Below, one piece after another: positions 32,659 to 40,747 of a DNA stretch of 64,000 bases. Both the position numbers and the translations under genes were made by a program. Position 1 is the stretch's first letter. The number at the start of each line of letters is the position of its first letter. Below the pieces are notes generated by a model. That model worked only from the letters and a program-made list of their open reading frames with translations. It had not been told where the DNA came from and ran no database searches. The stretch spans positions 124,001 to 188,000 of the forward strand of contig NZ_RQRS01000005.1 of assembly GCF_004335085.1 (NCBI RefSeq). The letters run 5' to 3'. This DNA is from Pedobacter nototheniae (GTDB lineage Bacteria; Bacteroidota; Bacteroidia; Sphingobacteriales; Sphingobacteriaceae).

Positions 32659-33855
32659 ATGAATAGAAAAAATTCAAAGTTTCCTTTAGGAGATTTAGGA
32701 AGCGATGAACCAAATATGTTTTATGGAGCATCCAGCATTATTTTTGAAAATGCAAAACGTTTGAGAAATAATGTTACTGATGCAGAGCAAATACTATGGA
32801 ATTCGATAAGTAATAAACAATTAGGCGTAAAATTTAGAAGGCAGCATCCAATATCTTTTTTCATAGCTGACTTCTATTGCCATGAAAAAAAATTGATAAT
32901 TGAACTAGACGGCAGTATTCATAACTTACCTGAAGTTATTAAGAAGGATATTGAACGGCAAAAGGCTCTTGAAAAATTTGGAATAAAAGTAATCAGATTT
33001 AAGAATTTTGAACTTTACAATAATTTAAACTCGGTTTTGGAGAAAATAAAAGAAACCATGCAGGTTAACAAATTTGTATCCTCCCCTTCAGGGGGCGGGG
33101 GTCTGAGCAAAAGAATAATCCCTTGCCTAGATGTTAAGGATGGCCGTACCGTTAAGGGCGTAAACTTTGTTGATTTGCGTGATGCTGGTGATCCAGTTGA
33201 ATTAGCCGCCCAATATGCTCAACAAGGTGCCGATGAATTGGTTTTTTTAGACATTACAGCTACTCATGAACGCCGTAAAACCATGATTGAAATGGTTAAA
33301 TCTGTGGCCAGACAGTTAAATATTCCTTTTACCATTGGTGGCGGAATTTCTGAAATTGCCGATGCTGAAGCTTTATTAAATGCAGGAGCAGATAAAATTA
33401 GTATTAATTCGGCAGCAGTTAGAAATCCGAAATTAATTGAAGAACTAGCCAAGGCTTTTGGTGTTCAGTTTGTGGTTTTAGCAGTTGATACCAAATTTAT
33501 AAATGGTAAAAATATGGTTCACTTAAATGGTGGTAGATTATTGACCGAACTGGAAACGGAAAATTGGATTAAGCAAGCTGAAGATTTGGGCGCTGGAGAA
33601 ATTTTGCTAACCTCAATGGATCATGATGGTACAAAAACCGGGTTCGACTGTGGATTATTGGGCAAAATCAACAACATGATTAATATCCCAATTATTGCTT
33701 CAGGTGGAGCTGGCAATATGGACCATTTTACAGAAGTTTTTCAAAAGGCAAATGTTGATGCAGCTTTGGCGGCTTCGGTATTTCATTATGGAGAAATTTT
33801 AATTCCTGATTTAAAGCAGGAGTTGAAAAGAAATAATATTCCAGTAAGGATTTAA
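32659..33855 (+). CDS. hisF: DUF559 endonuclease domain fused to imidazole glycerol phosphate synthase HisF
   Basis: 398 residues in one uninterrupted frame. Residues about 24-133 are a DUF559/VSR-like PD-(D/E)XK nuclease domain: [27 protein letters not shown] with the catalytic Asp, [10 protein letters not shown] with Glu-Asp and the final His, and [13 protein letters not shown] linker [11 protein letters not shown] follows. From residue 149 ([19 protein letters not shown]) to the end is a complete HisF of normal length, with Asp in [15 protein letters not shown] and [10 protein letters not shown]. The usual HisF Met is absent: the codon before LSKR is GGT. An in-frame ATG at 33058 (residue 134) could start a nearly normal HisF with a 15-residue extension. 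HisF makes IGP and AICAR with ammonia from HisH. Confidence 0.93.
   Translation: MNRKNSKFPLGDLGSDEPNMFYGASSIIFENAKRLRNNVTDAEQILWNSISNKQLGVKFRRQHPISFFIADFYCHEKKLIIELDGSIHNLPEVIKKDIERQKALEKFGIKVIRFKNFELYNNLNSVLEKIKETMQVNKFVSSPSGGGGLSKRIIPCLDVKDGRTVKGVNFVDLRDAGDPVELAAQYAQQGADELVFLDITATHERRKTMIEMVKSVARQLNIPFTIGGGISEIADAEALLNAGADKISINSAAVRNPKLIEELAKAFGVQFVVLAVDTKFINGKNMVHLNGGRLLTELETENWIKQAEDLGAGEILLTSMDHDGTKTGFDCGLLGKINNMINIPIIASGGAGNMDHFTEVFQKANVDAALAASVFHYGEILIPDLKQELKRNNIPVRI
33083..33096. repeat. Right palindromic flank of the DUF559 element
   Basis: CCCCTTCAGGGGGC, continuing into GGGGG, lies at the junction between the nuclease domain and HisF and is translated as part of SPSGGGG. It pairs with the left flank at 32611-32624, 472 bases away. 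Confidence 0.7.
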
Positions 33856-33864
33856 ATTAAGATA

Positions 33865-34419
33865 ATGAAGGCTAAATTTCAATCTATATTGTTTTCAGTA
33901 ATATTGCTTAGTGCTTGTCATTCGCCTAAAGTTAAAGAAGAACAGCAAAAACCAATTATGAAAAAGGCATCCCCTTTGGTAACTGTAAACAAGCAAATTA
34001 CGAGCGATAATGATAGCATTGACGAAAATAATGCCATTTATTATATTGTTGTAGCAGATACAAACAAGAATTACGACTTCCTAAATCAAAAAATGATCAG
34101 ATTAAGTAAACAGTTAAATATTCCAGTTGATTTAATGGGACGCTCCTACAATAAAAAGAAAAATTTGATTGCTTTACCTGAAAATGATCCTGATGAAATT
34201 TATGCAGGTGATTATTTCCCCAGGCGATCACCTTCTGAAAACTTAAGTCTGGAATACCTCAACACCTATCATCCTCAGTCTCACGAAAAGATGATTGCCC
34301 TTGTAACGGGAATTTATGGAACTGAAAAAAGTGCGGATAGCGCTTTAAATAGATTAAAAACTGTAGAAAAGCAAAGCTTTAAAATAAAGGCTAATGTTTA
34401 TATTGGCTGCATGCACTAA
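33865..34419 (+). CDS. Lipoprotein of unknown function inside the histidine operon
   Basis: 184 residues. MKAKFQSILFSVILLSACHSPK is a lipoprotein signal with the acylated Cys at residue 18, so the product is exported. The mature part has a low-complexity Lys/Glu stretch followed by YYIVVADTNKNYDFLNQKM and a C-terminal pair (MIALVTGIYGTEKSADSALNRL, SFKIKANVYIGCMH) that resembles the two-strand, helix, strand rhythm of a SPOR-type module, without a firm match. It sits 9 bases after hisF and 24 bases before hisIE, so it is co-transcribed with histidine genes although its product leaves the cytoplasm. Confidence 0.7.
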   Translation: MKAKFQSILFSVILLSACHSPKVKEEQQKPIMKKASPLVTVNKQITSDNDSIDENNAIYYIVVADTNKNYDFLNQKMIRLSKQLNIPVDLMGRSYNKKKNLIALPENDPDEIYAGDYFPRRSPSENLSLEYLNTYHPQSHEKMIALVTGIYGTEKSADSALNRLKTVEKQSFKIKANVYIGCMH

Positions 34420-34443
34420 ACATGCGGCAATAAAAAAAATTAA

Positions 34444-35046
34444 ATGAATATTGATACTACTTCCCTTGATTGGGACAAAACAGCGGGCTTACTTCCTGTA
34501 ATAATTCAGGATTATAAAACACTTGAGGTGTTAATGCTGGGTTATATGAATGCTGAAGCTTTTGAAAAAACTAAAGCCGAAGGCAAAGTAACCTTCTTTT
34601 CCCGTACAAAAAATCGCCTTTGGACTAAAGGAGAAACGAGCAATAATTTTCTTTATGTTAAGGATATGTTTGTGGATTGCGACAATGATACGATTTTGAT
34701 AAAAGCGGATGCCGTTGGTCCAACCTGCCATACAGGTAGCCGTAGCTGCTTTAAAACGGATTTTAATCAGAATTTTATTTTTGAGCTTGAAAACATCATT
34801 GCAGATCGTTATGAAAACCCGGTAGAAGGATCTTACATAAACAAGATGCGCAATAAAGGATTGAATAAAATTGCTCAAAAAGTTGGAGAAGAAGGTGTTG
34901 AAACTGTAATTGCAGCACTAGCAGAAACAGAAGAAGAACTTATAGGCGAAGCTTCTGATCTTGTTTTTCACTTATTATTTCTGTTAAAAGAAAAAGGTTT
35001 ATCCATCCAGGATATTGCTAAAAATTTAGAAAAAAGACATAAATAA
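34444..35046 (+). CDS. hisIE: Bifunctional phosphoribosyl-AMP cyclohydrolase / phosphoribosyl-ATP pyrophosphatase
   Basis: 200 residues, the fused HisI-HisE form. The N-terminal cyclohydrolase (about 1-105) has VLMLGYMNAEAFEKT, FFSRTKNRLWTKGETS and the zinc/magnesium region VDCDNDTILIKADAVGPTCHTGSRSCF. The C-terminal pyrophosphatase (about 115-200) has the MazG-like motif KVGEEGVETVIAAL followed by EASDLVFHLLFLL. These are steps two and three of the pathway. It completes the set G-D-C-B-H-A-F-IE; no pathway step is missing from the operon. Confidence 0.97.
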   Translation: MNIDTTSLDWDKTAGLLPVIIQDYKTLEVLMLGYMNAEAFEKTKAEGKVTFFSRTKNRLWTKGETSNNFLYVKDMFVDCDNDTILIKADAVGPTCHTGSRSCFKTDFNQNFIFELENIIADRYENPVEGSYINKMRNKGLNKIAQKVGEEGVETVIAALAETEEELIGEASDLVFHLLFLLKEKGLSIQDIAKNLEKRHK

Positions 35047-35048
35047 AA

Positions 35049-35585
35049 TTGAAAACAGATATAACATTTGATTCTTTAAACATATATATTTTAAGTAAAG
35101 TGCCAACAAACACTTTCTTAAAAGTAATGTTATTTATTTTCAATTGTGCGGCTATTATCGGTTTATTTTGGTTAGCAATTAGTGTACAAGGTAATAAACC
35201 AAACTTTTTTCCCTTTTTAATTCCCATAGGATATTTTCTAACCATGGGCAGGTATTTATTTTGGAATATATTTGGCGAAGAGATTTACATCATTAGCACT
35301 ACTCATATATCACATCAGCACAATTATGGATTTTGGAGAAGCAAGTTCAAAACATCTAACTACAATGAAATTTCAATCAATAATAACGAAATTAAAATTA
35401 TGCCTGATGAGCCAATAAAGCTGACCTTTAGGAAGTATAATGAAGAAAAATTACCGCTGGAAATATTTAAAACTTCTTTACCAATAAAATATTCAGATTC
35501 GGAAAGAATTTTCAATAGATTAAATGAAATCAAAATTAATGAATTTGGTGAAGAAATAAATTTCCCTAAAATATTTTCCAATTAA
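35049..35585 (+). CDS. Small membrane protein with a PH-like C-terminal half
   Basis: 178 residues from a TTG start 2 bases after the hisIE stop. Two adjacent hydrophobic helices (about 23-44 and 54-70) are followed by a soluble beta-rich part of about 105 residues (EEIYIISTTHISHQHNYGFW, ISINNNEIKIMPDEPI), a layout common in small bacterial membrane-PH proteins. I do not recognise a named family. The lack of spacing suggests co-transcription with hisIE, and it is 5 bases before the WD40 gene. Confidence 0.65.
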   Translation: MKTDITFDSLNIYILSKVPTNTFLKVMLFIFNCAAIIGLFWLAISVQGNKPNFFPFLIPIGYFLTMGRYLFWNIFGEEIYIISTTHISHQHNYGFWRSKFKTSNYNEISINNNEIKIMPDEPIKLTFRKYNEEKLPLEIFKTSLPIKYSDSERIFNRLNEIKINEFGEEINFPKIFSN

Positions 35586-35590
35586 GAAAA

Positions 35591-36490
35591 ATGCTAAAAT
35601 ACGTACAAACATTTTCTGGCCACCAAAATCCTGTATATGCCCTATCTGCCGCAGCGGATGGAAATATTTTCTATAGCGCAGGCAACGATAAAGGTATTGT
35701 AGAATGGTCTATTGAAAAAATGGCCTTTGTAAAAGTTAAAATGCCTGTTCAAAGTTCTGTTTACTATTTACATTATTACAATAACAAACTTTTTATAGGA
35801 GAACGTAGCGGAGCTTTTAGTGTTTATGATTTAAAAAAAGAAGAAATAATTGTTAGAATCAATGCGCATTTAAAACCAATATTCGATATAAAAACGGTTC
35901 AATCTAAAAATGAATTAATTACGACTGGTGAAGATGGAACTGTTGCAATTTGGTCATTAAATGATTTTAAAGAAATTTATCGCTTTCAGGCTGCATATGA
36001 TACCGTTAGAACCATCGCCATCTCGCCAGATGAAACTGAAATTGCATTTGGTTGCAAAGATCACCTGATCAGGATTTACAATTTGGCGGATTATAGCTTA
36101 AAACAAAAACTGGAAAGCCATTCTTTACCTGTAACTTCATTGGCTTACCATCCTCAAGGAAAATATCTGATTTCGGGAAGTCGCGATGCGCAGTTAAAAA
36201 TATGGAGTTTGCCAAATTACGAACTCAAGGAAAGCATCCCTGCTCATATGTTTACCATTTATGATATTGCTTTTCATCCTACTCTCCCCTATTTTGCAAC
36301 CAGTAGCCAGGATAAAAGCATTAAATTATGGGATGCTGAAAATTTTAAGCTGTATAAAATTTTAAGCCTTGAGAAAACAAATATTGGTCATACACATTCC
36401 ATTAATAAAATTATTTGGTCAAACGATGGCAAATATTTGATATCTACCGGAGATGACCGAAAAGTTATGATTTGGGAAATTACCAATTAG
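35591..36490 (+). CDS. WD40-repeat protein
   Basis: 299 residues composed of about seven WD40 blades of near 40 residues each. Recurring marks are GH.NPVYAL, TTGEDGTVAIWSLNDF, ISGSRDAQLKIWSLPNY, TSSQDKSIKLWDAENF and ISTGDDRKVMIWEI, giving a single seven-blade propeller that closes at the C-terminus. There is no signal peptide, so it is cytoplasmic, probably a protein-binding scaffold. Its TAG stop overlaps the stop of the convergent gene by sharing the bases TTAG at 36487-36490. Confidence 0.9.
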   Translation: MLKYVQTFSGHQNPVYALSAAADGNIFYSAGNDKGIVEWSIEKMAFVKVKMPVQSSVYYLHYYNNKLFIGERSGAFSVYDLKKEEIIVRINAHLKPIFDIKTVQSKNELITTGEDGTVAIWSLNDFKEIYRFQAAYDTVRTIAISPDETEIAFGCKDHLIRIYNLADYSLKQKLESHSLPVTSLAYHPQGKYLISGSRDAQLKIWSLPNYELKESIPAHMFTIYDIAFHPTLPYFATSSQDKSIKLWDAENFKLYKILSLEKTNIGHTHSINKIIWSNDGKYLISTGDDRKVMIWEITN

Positions 36491-37218
36491 TTTTTCTTAC
36501 CAAATAATTGTCTTAAGCGGTCCCAAATGGAGGGGTTTCGAACGTAAACAATTTCAGCACCTCCCAGTACTTCAGTACTTATACAAAGCTCCAAATTTAA
36601 GGGTTCTGGTTTTAATAAATTAATTATTGAAGTCAAACGCTTATAACCGATATAATTTATGGTGATAGAACATTTATCTTGGCTAAAATCTTTAGGGATT
36701 TTAACGAGAAATTCTCCCTTTTCGTTTGTTGAAGTACGATAATTGGTTTCATTTAAAAGAATGCTAACACCTGGCAAAGCTGCTTTATCGTCTTTATCAA
36801 CAACTTTCCCTTTTATTGTTTTTAATGAATCTACCGAAGTTTGGCTATTTTGATTTTCGGAAGAAACATTCTGGTTCTTATCAAGTTGATAAACATTATG
36901 TTTTTCAACTTGTCTGGCTTCGCTTAATTTAGGAAAGCTTAAAAATGCTATTAATGATGCTGCGATTAGTCCTGGACTAAATTTTCTATTTGAAATATTT
37001 GAATCCATTAGTCGATTTAATTGTTCTGGTTTAAACCTTCCACAACTTTTTCCTTGATTTTTTTTAAACCACTTTTTCAATTCCTGATCCGTCAACCCTG
37101 TAAAGTCAACAACAGATTTCTGACATAAATCACAAAATTTACCAACATGATTTTCAGTCATTTGATACCATTTTTCATGGCAAGGTTCGGGGATTACAAT
37201 CTTAAATTCAGGCTTCAT
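36487..37218 (-). CDS. Cysteine-motif membrane protein with carboxypeptidase-like regulatory domain (paralogue 1)
   Basis: 243 residues. A cytoplasmic N-terminal module of about 70 residues has four conserved cysteines (C13, C29, C32, C59) in the pattern PC..KW..M...FC..C.K.VVDF....CGR...QLN, resembling a zinc ribbon. One membrane helix follows (about 81-99, PGLIAASLIAFLSFPKL). Then comes a short linker and a CarboxypepD_reg-like beta sandwich (TIKGKVVDKDDKAALPGVSI to the FLVKIP region). A paralogue with the same order is at 61800-62471. The layout, sensor-like domain outside and Cys module inside, suggests signal transfer, but no known function can be assigned. Confidence 0.8.
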   Translation of the reverse strand: MKPEFKIVIPEPCHEKWYQMTENHVGKFCDLCQKSVVDFTGLTDQELKKWFKKNQGKSCGRFKPEQLNRLMDSNISNRKFSPGLIAASLIAFLSFPKLSEARQVEKHNVYQLDKNQNVSSENQNSQTSVDSLKTIKGKVVDKDDKAALPGVSILLNETNYRTSTNEKGEFLVKIPKDFSQDKCSITINYIGYKRLTSIINLLKPEPLNLELCISTEVLGGAEIVYVRNPSIWDRLRQLFGKKN

Positions 37219-37251
37219 AAAGCGTTTTATTTATAGATGCACAAAGATTCA

Positions 37252-38037
37252 TTAATCCACAAAGCGTTTAATAATTCTAAGTTTGTGTGTGTATTTACCC
37301 AATTCCTTATTAAAAATACCTTGATCGTCAATAGGATCTATACGCACTTTAGCAGATGAATGAATAATTTCACTATTGTTTAACATGATTCCAACGTGTG
37401 TTATTTTGCCTTCATCATTATCAAAAAAGGCCACATCGCCAGGCTTACATTCGGCTAAAAAGCCAACTAATTCACCTTGTTCCGCTTGTTGTGATGCATC
37501 TCTCCTTAATTTAATGCCTAATAATTTAAAAACTATTTGAACAAAGCCAGAGCAATCCAAACCAAACAAATGTCTTCCACCCCATAAATAAGGAATGTTT
37601 TGAAAAAATTTAGCGGTAGAAATAATATCTGAATTAAAATTTATAAATTGATCGTTATGCGGTTCAAAATCTAATTTAAACTTCTCAGCACCAGCGAAAC
37701 AATATCCATCCTTATAAAAAGGAAGATTACTTCCAGGACTTAAATGATACAAGCTTCCATCCCCTGCTGTAAGTACATTATTAAAGCTTAATGGTGCAAA
37801 GAATTTGCAATCGTGCAGATCAGCAAACTCACTTTGAGAAATGGATGCCAGTTGCCTGAAATCCATCCAGCCCTCATACCCATCGTAGCCATTTTGCACC
37901 AACCACCAACGCTCTTCTTTCTGAATAATTTCTACATGCTCGCCAAATAATAGTTGCGATACAATTTCTGCTTTATCTGATGCATCTGCTCTCAAAGGTG
38001 CTACGGCTACCCTGCAAATGCCATATTGATTTTCCAT
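37252..38037 (-). CDS. NlpC/P60 (C40) peptidase with SH3 domains
   Basis: 261 residues. The N-terminal half holds bacterial SH3 modules (APLRADASDKAEIVSQLLFGE, RWWLVQNGYDGYEGWM). The C-terminal NlpC/P60 domain (about 140-255) has the nucleophile in LFGLDCSGFVQIVFKLLGI, His in GKITHVGIMLNN and the third residue in the following IIHSSAKV strand. This resembles YkfC-type gamma-D-glutamyl-L-diamino-acid endopeptidases that recycle peptidoglycan peptides. No signal peptide is visible, which favours a cytoplasmic recycling role over wall cutting. Confidence 0.9.
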   Translation of the reverse strand: MENQYGICRVAVAPLRADASDKAEIVSQLLFGEHVEIIQKEERWWLVQNGYDGYEGWMDFRQLASISQSEFADLHDCKFFAPLSFNNVLTAGDGSLYHLSPGSNLPFYKDGYCFAGAEKFKLDFEPHNDQFINFNSDIISTAKFFQNIPYLWGGRHLFGLDCSGFVQIVFKLLGIKLRRDASQQAEQGELVGFLAECKPGDVAFFDNDEGKITHVGIMLNNSEIIHSSAKVRIDPIDDQGIFNKELGKYTHKLRIIKRFVD

Positions 38038-38146
38038 TAAATACTGACAGTGAATGTTTCGTAAAACTAATAAATTCCATTAATAGCCTAACATTTTGAG
38101 CTTAAAATTGTTATTTTTATGATAATTAGATTTAAACTTTCATACC

Positions 38147-38599
38147 ATGAACTTTAAAAAAATATTAATTGCTGTTGATAATAGTACTTGCTCAGAAAAG
38201 GCAGCAAAAGCCGGATATGATATGGCTGAGAAGTTTGGAGCCGAAGTAGCATTAGTTAATATTGTAGAGCCTGTACCAGCAAATGTAAACCCCGATTTAA
38301 CTTTAGCGCCAGTATTTCTGGAAACCTACGATAACAGCGAAGAAAACAGCCATTTGTTGCTAAAAGAAATGGAATCTAAGTATGGAAAAGGTATTAAAAC
38401 AGAATATTTAAGCATTGTTGATACTGCAGCGCATGGTATTATCCAACAATCTGACGAATGGGGATCTGATTTAATTGTGATTGGAACTTATGGCCGTACT
38501 GGTTTATATCATTTTTTAATGGGGAGCGTTGCTGAACATGTTGCCAGAAAATCGGCCTGCCCGGTTCTAATTATACCCAACAAATGTGATATAGATTAA
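38147..38599 (+). CDS. Universal stress protein (UspA family)
   Basis: 150 residues, single Usp domain. KKILIAVDNSTCSEKAAKAG at the N-terminus and the ATP-binding signature VIGTYGRTGLYHFLMGSVAEHV, with G-2x-G-9x-G(S) spacing, are both present, and the chain ends in CPVLIIPN, the usual last strand. The intact nucleotide loop places it in the ATP-binding group. Role under stress is not known here. It is 18 bases upstream of a P-loop protein on the same strand. Confidence 0.92.
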   Translation: MNFKKILIAVDNSTCSEKAAKAGYDMAEKFGAEVALVNIVEPVPANVNPDLTLAPVFLETYDNSEENSHLLLKEMESKYGKGIKTEYLSIVDTAAHGIIQQSDEWGSDLIVIGTYGRTGLYHFLMGSVAEHVARKSACPVLIIPNKCDID

Positions 38600-38617
38600 T
38601 AAAGGTTTTTTGACTAA

Positions 38618-39163
38618 ATGAAAATACATATTTTCGGTGCTTCTGGCTCCGGTGTTACAACTTTAGGCAATGCACTTTCTAAAAAATTAAATATTCCTTA
38701 TTTTGATAGTGATGAATATTTTTGGATACCCTCTAATCCTCCTTTTACAGAAAAAAGAATTCCTGAGGAACGAAATAAAATGGTAAAATTTATCTTAACA
38801 GAAACAAACGATTGGATTTTTGGCGGTTCAAGCTTAAAATGGGGCGAAGATGTGTTTCCTGAATTTGATCTTGTAGTATTTCTTTGGATCCCTTCAGAAA
38901 TTAGGATGGAAAGATTAAAAAAGAGAGAACTTGAACGTTATGGAGAAGTAATTTATACAGATCCAAAAAGGATAAAGTTGTATCAGGAATTCTTAGATTG
39001 GGCTATAAACTATGATGTTGACCCTAAAGAATCTGGCTTTAGTGGAAGATCATTAAAAGTGCATGAAAGCTGGCTTAAACAAATAAAAAGTAAAATTTTA
39101 GAGATTAGAGGCGATTTCTCCGTCGAAGAAAGAATAAATCAAGTTATAAACGGCTTAAAATAA
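38618..39163 (+). CDS. Adenylate-kinase-like P-loop NTPase
   Basis: 181 residues. The Walker A motif is at the N-terminus, HIFGASGSGVTTLGNALS, followed by KLNIPYFDSDEYFW, the lid-side Asp-Asp pair seen in shikimate/adenylate kinase-like enzymes. VVFLWIPSEIRMERLKKREL is the family's Arg-containing second motif. The lid region is not well conserved, so the substrate is unknown; annotated relatives are called AAA family ATPase. It follows the Usp gene by 18 bases and ends before a bidirectional hairpin. Confidence 0.75.
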   Translation: MKIHIFGASGSGVTTLGNALSKKLNIPYFDSDEYFWIPSNPPFTEKRIPEERNKMVKFILTETNDWIFGGSSLKWGEDVFPEFDLVVFLWIPSEIRMERLKKRELERYGEVIYTDPKRIKLYQEFLDWAINYDVDPKESGFSGRSLKVHESWLKQIKSKILEIRGDFSVEERINQVINGLK

Positions 39164-39194
39164 AAATGTCCCAATTTTCATCAGGACATTTATT
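39161..39194. terminator. Bidirectional hairpin between the P-loop gene and ferredoxin gene
   Basis: Arms AAATGTCC (39164-39171) and GGACATTT (39184-39191) with a 12-base loop. On the minus strand the hairpin is followed by TTTTTATTTT; on the plus strand by ATTATAT. It can end the convergent ferredoxin gene and probably the P-loop gene. Confidence 0.7.
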
Positions 39195-39222
39195 ATATCT
39201 AAATTGTATTGCTACAATACCA

Positions 39223-39573
39223 TTAACCTTCCTGATGTAACCAGGCTTTTTTAGCTAATAATTCTTCTTCAGTTTCACGAATATCCTCGTCATCCACACA
39301 ACAATCTACCGGACAAACCGCAGCACATTGTGGCTCATCATGAAAGCCCTTACACTCGGTACACTTATCTGATACAATATAATATACCTCATCAGAAACT
39401 GCTTCCTGTGTTGCATCAGCTTCAATTTGCTGATTTCCAAAATCAATGATACCTTCTAAATTCGTTCCATCAGAAAAACGCCATGCAGTACCGGCATCGT
39501 AAATTGCGTTATTAGGGCATTCCGGTTCGCAAGCCCCACAATTTATACACTCATCTGTTATTTTAATCGCCAT
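39223..39573 (-). CDS. 4Fe-4S dicluster ferredoxin
   Basis: 116 residues with two cluster-binding sets, CINCGACEPECPNNAIYD at the N-terminus and CTECKGFHDEPQCAAVCPVDCC near residue 80. The insertion between the second Cys pair (CTECKGFHDEPQC) is the pattern of the Allochromatium-type 2[4Fe-4S] ferredoxins. The acidic C-terminus (VDDEDIRETEEELLAKKAW) is common in Bacteroidota ferredoxins. It carries low-potential electrons in the cytoplasm. It diverges from the acyl-CoA reductase gene; in other Bacteroidota these two are frequent neighbours. Confidence 0.93.
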   Translation of the reverse strand: MAIKITDECINCGACEPECPNNAIYDAGTAWRFSDGTNLEGIIDFGNQQIEADATQEAVSDEVYYIVSDKCTECKGFHDEPQCAAVCPVDCCVDDEDIRETEEELLAKKAWLHQEG

Positions 39574-39600
39574 GTTATCGTCTAATTCTTTTGCTTAGTT

Positions 39601-39621
39601 TACCTTTGCGATGCAAATATA
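39601..39621. promoter_or_regulatory. Head-to-head -7 elements for the divergent ferredoxin and reductase genes
   Basis: Plus strand TACCTTTG (39601-39608) and minus strand TATATTTG (39614-39621) both fit TAnnTTTG and are only five bases apart. Neither has a clear -33 TTTG. If both are used, the two transcription start regions would overlap. Confidence 0.4.
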
Positions 39622-39651
39622 ATACATAATCACTTAATAATAATTCTAAAT

Positions 39652-40668
39652 ATGTCAGCACTAACACATGATAAAGTAATAAATGCCTTTAAAAAACTAG
39701 GTAAATTACTTTCAAATCCTACTGATGTACTGGAAAATACAATTTATGCTGCCGAAAACAGCAATGCTTGGTTTACTGTAGAAAACGTAAAAAAATCAGT
39801 TTTATCTTTTTCAGAAATGCTAAATGATGCTGATGTTGATACTTGGTTTAAATCTGTAACATTTACTTCATCACCTAAAAAAGTAGGGTTAATTCTTGCT
39901 GGAAACATTCCTATGGTAGGTTTTCATGATGTTTTGTGTGTTTTAGCCACAGGTAACATCGCATTAATTAAACTGTCATCATCTGATGATAAACTTTTAA
40001 AAGCTGTATTAGCCGAATTAACTAAAATAGAACCCACCTTTGAAGATAAAATACAATATGTAGAAAGGCTAAAGGATTTTGATGCCGTTATTGCTACTGG
40101 AAGCAATAATTCTTCAAGATACTTTGATTATTATTTCAGTAAAGTTCCAAATATCATTAGAAAAAACAGAAACAGCGTAGCCGTTTTAACTGGTACTGAA
40201 AGCAAAGAAGACATTCAAAATTTAGGTGCTGATGTGTTTGATTATTTCGGATTGGGATGCAGAAATGTATCTAAAATATATTTTCCGGCAGGCTATGATA
40301 TTGCTAACTTTTATGAAGGTATTGAAAGCTACCAACCAATTATCAACCACTTTAAGTACAATAATAATTACGATTATAATAAATCCATTTATCTGGTAAA
40401 TGCTGCAAAACACTTTGATAATGGCTTTTTACTTTTAAAGGAAGATGAAAACTTAACTTCGCCATTGGCAGTTTTATTTTATGAAGAATATGAAAAGCTT
40501 GACGATGTTGAAACAATTTTGAAGGATAAAGAGGAACATATTCAATGCGTAATTACCAAGGCGAATTTAAACCTAAATACCTTTGATTTCGGGCAAAGTC
40601 AGCATCCAAAACTTTGGGATTATGCGGACAATGTAAATACTATTGATTTTTTAAACGGGCTTAACTAA
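39652..40668 (+). CDS. Acyl-CoA reductase (LuxC-like)
   Basis: 338 residues resembling the LuxC-type acyl-CoA reductases of the aldehyde-dehydrogenase superfamily. VGLILAGNIPMVGFHDVLCVL and IALIKLSSSDDKLLKAVLAEL form the nucleotide region. ATGSNNSSRYFDYYFS and the active-site area YFGLGCRNVSKIYFPAGYD, with the nucleophile in GLGCRNVS, are clear. It probably reduces an acyl-CoA to an aldehyde with NADPH. It diverges from the ferredoxin gene and is followed by a small gene and an FtsE-like ATPase. Confidence 0.88.
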   Translation: MSALTHDKVINAFKKLGKLLSNPTDVLENTIYAAENSNAWFTVENVKKSVLSFSEMLNDADVDTWFKSVTFTSSPKKVGLILAGNIPMVGFHDVLCVLATGNIALIKLSSSDDKLLKAVLAELTKIEPTFEDKIQYVERLKDFDAVIATGSNNSSRYFDYYFSKVPNIIRKNRNSVAVLTGTESKEDIQNLGADVFDYFGLGCRNVSKIYFPAGYDIANFYEGIESYQPIINHFKYNNNYDYNKSIYLVNAAKHFDNGFLLLKEDENLTSPLAVLFYEEYEKLDDVETILKDKEEHIQCVITKANLNLNTFDFGQSQHPKLWDYADNVNTIDFLNGLN

Positions 40669-40747
40669 TATTATAATTAGGCATACAATTATATAAAAAA
40701 GCACGCTTGCTTTCGCTTATCGATTGGAAATGCTATTTTTGGAGTCA

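Noticed and set aside
39223..40668. Bioluminescence or lux operon because of the LuxC-like reductase
   Set aside because: No luciferase or other lux genes are present; the acyl-CoA reductase-ferredoxin neighbourhood is common in Bacteroidota.
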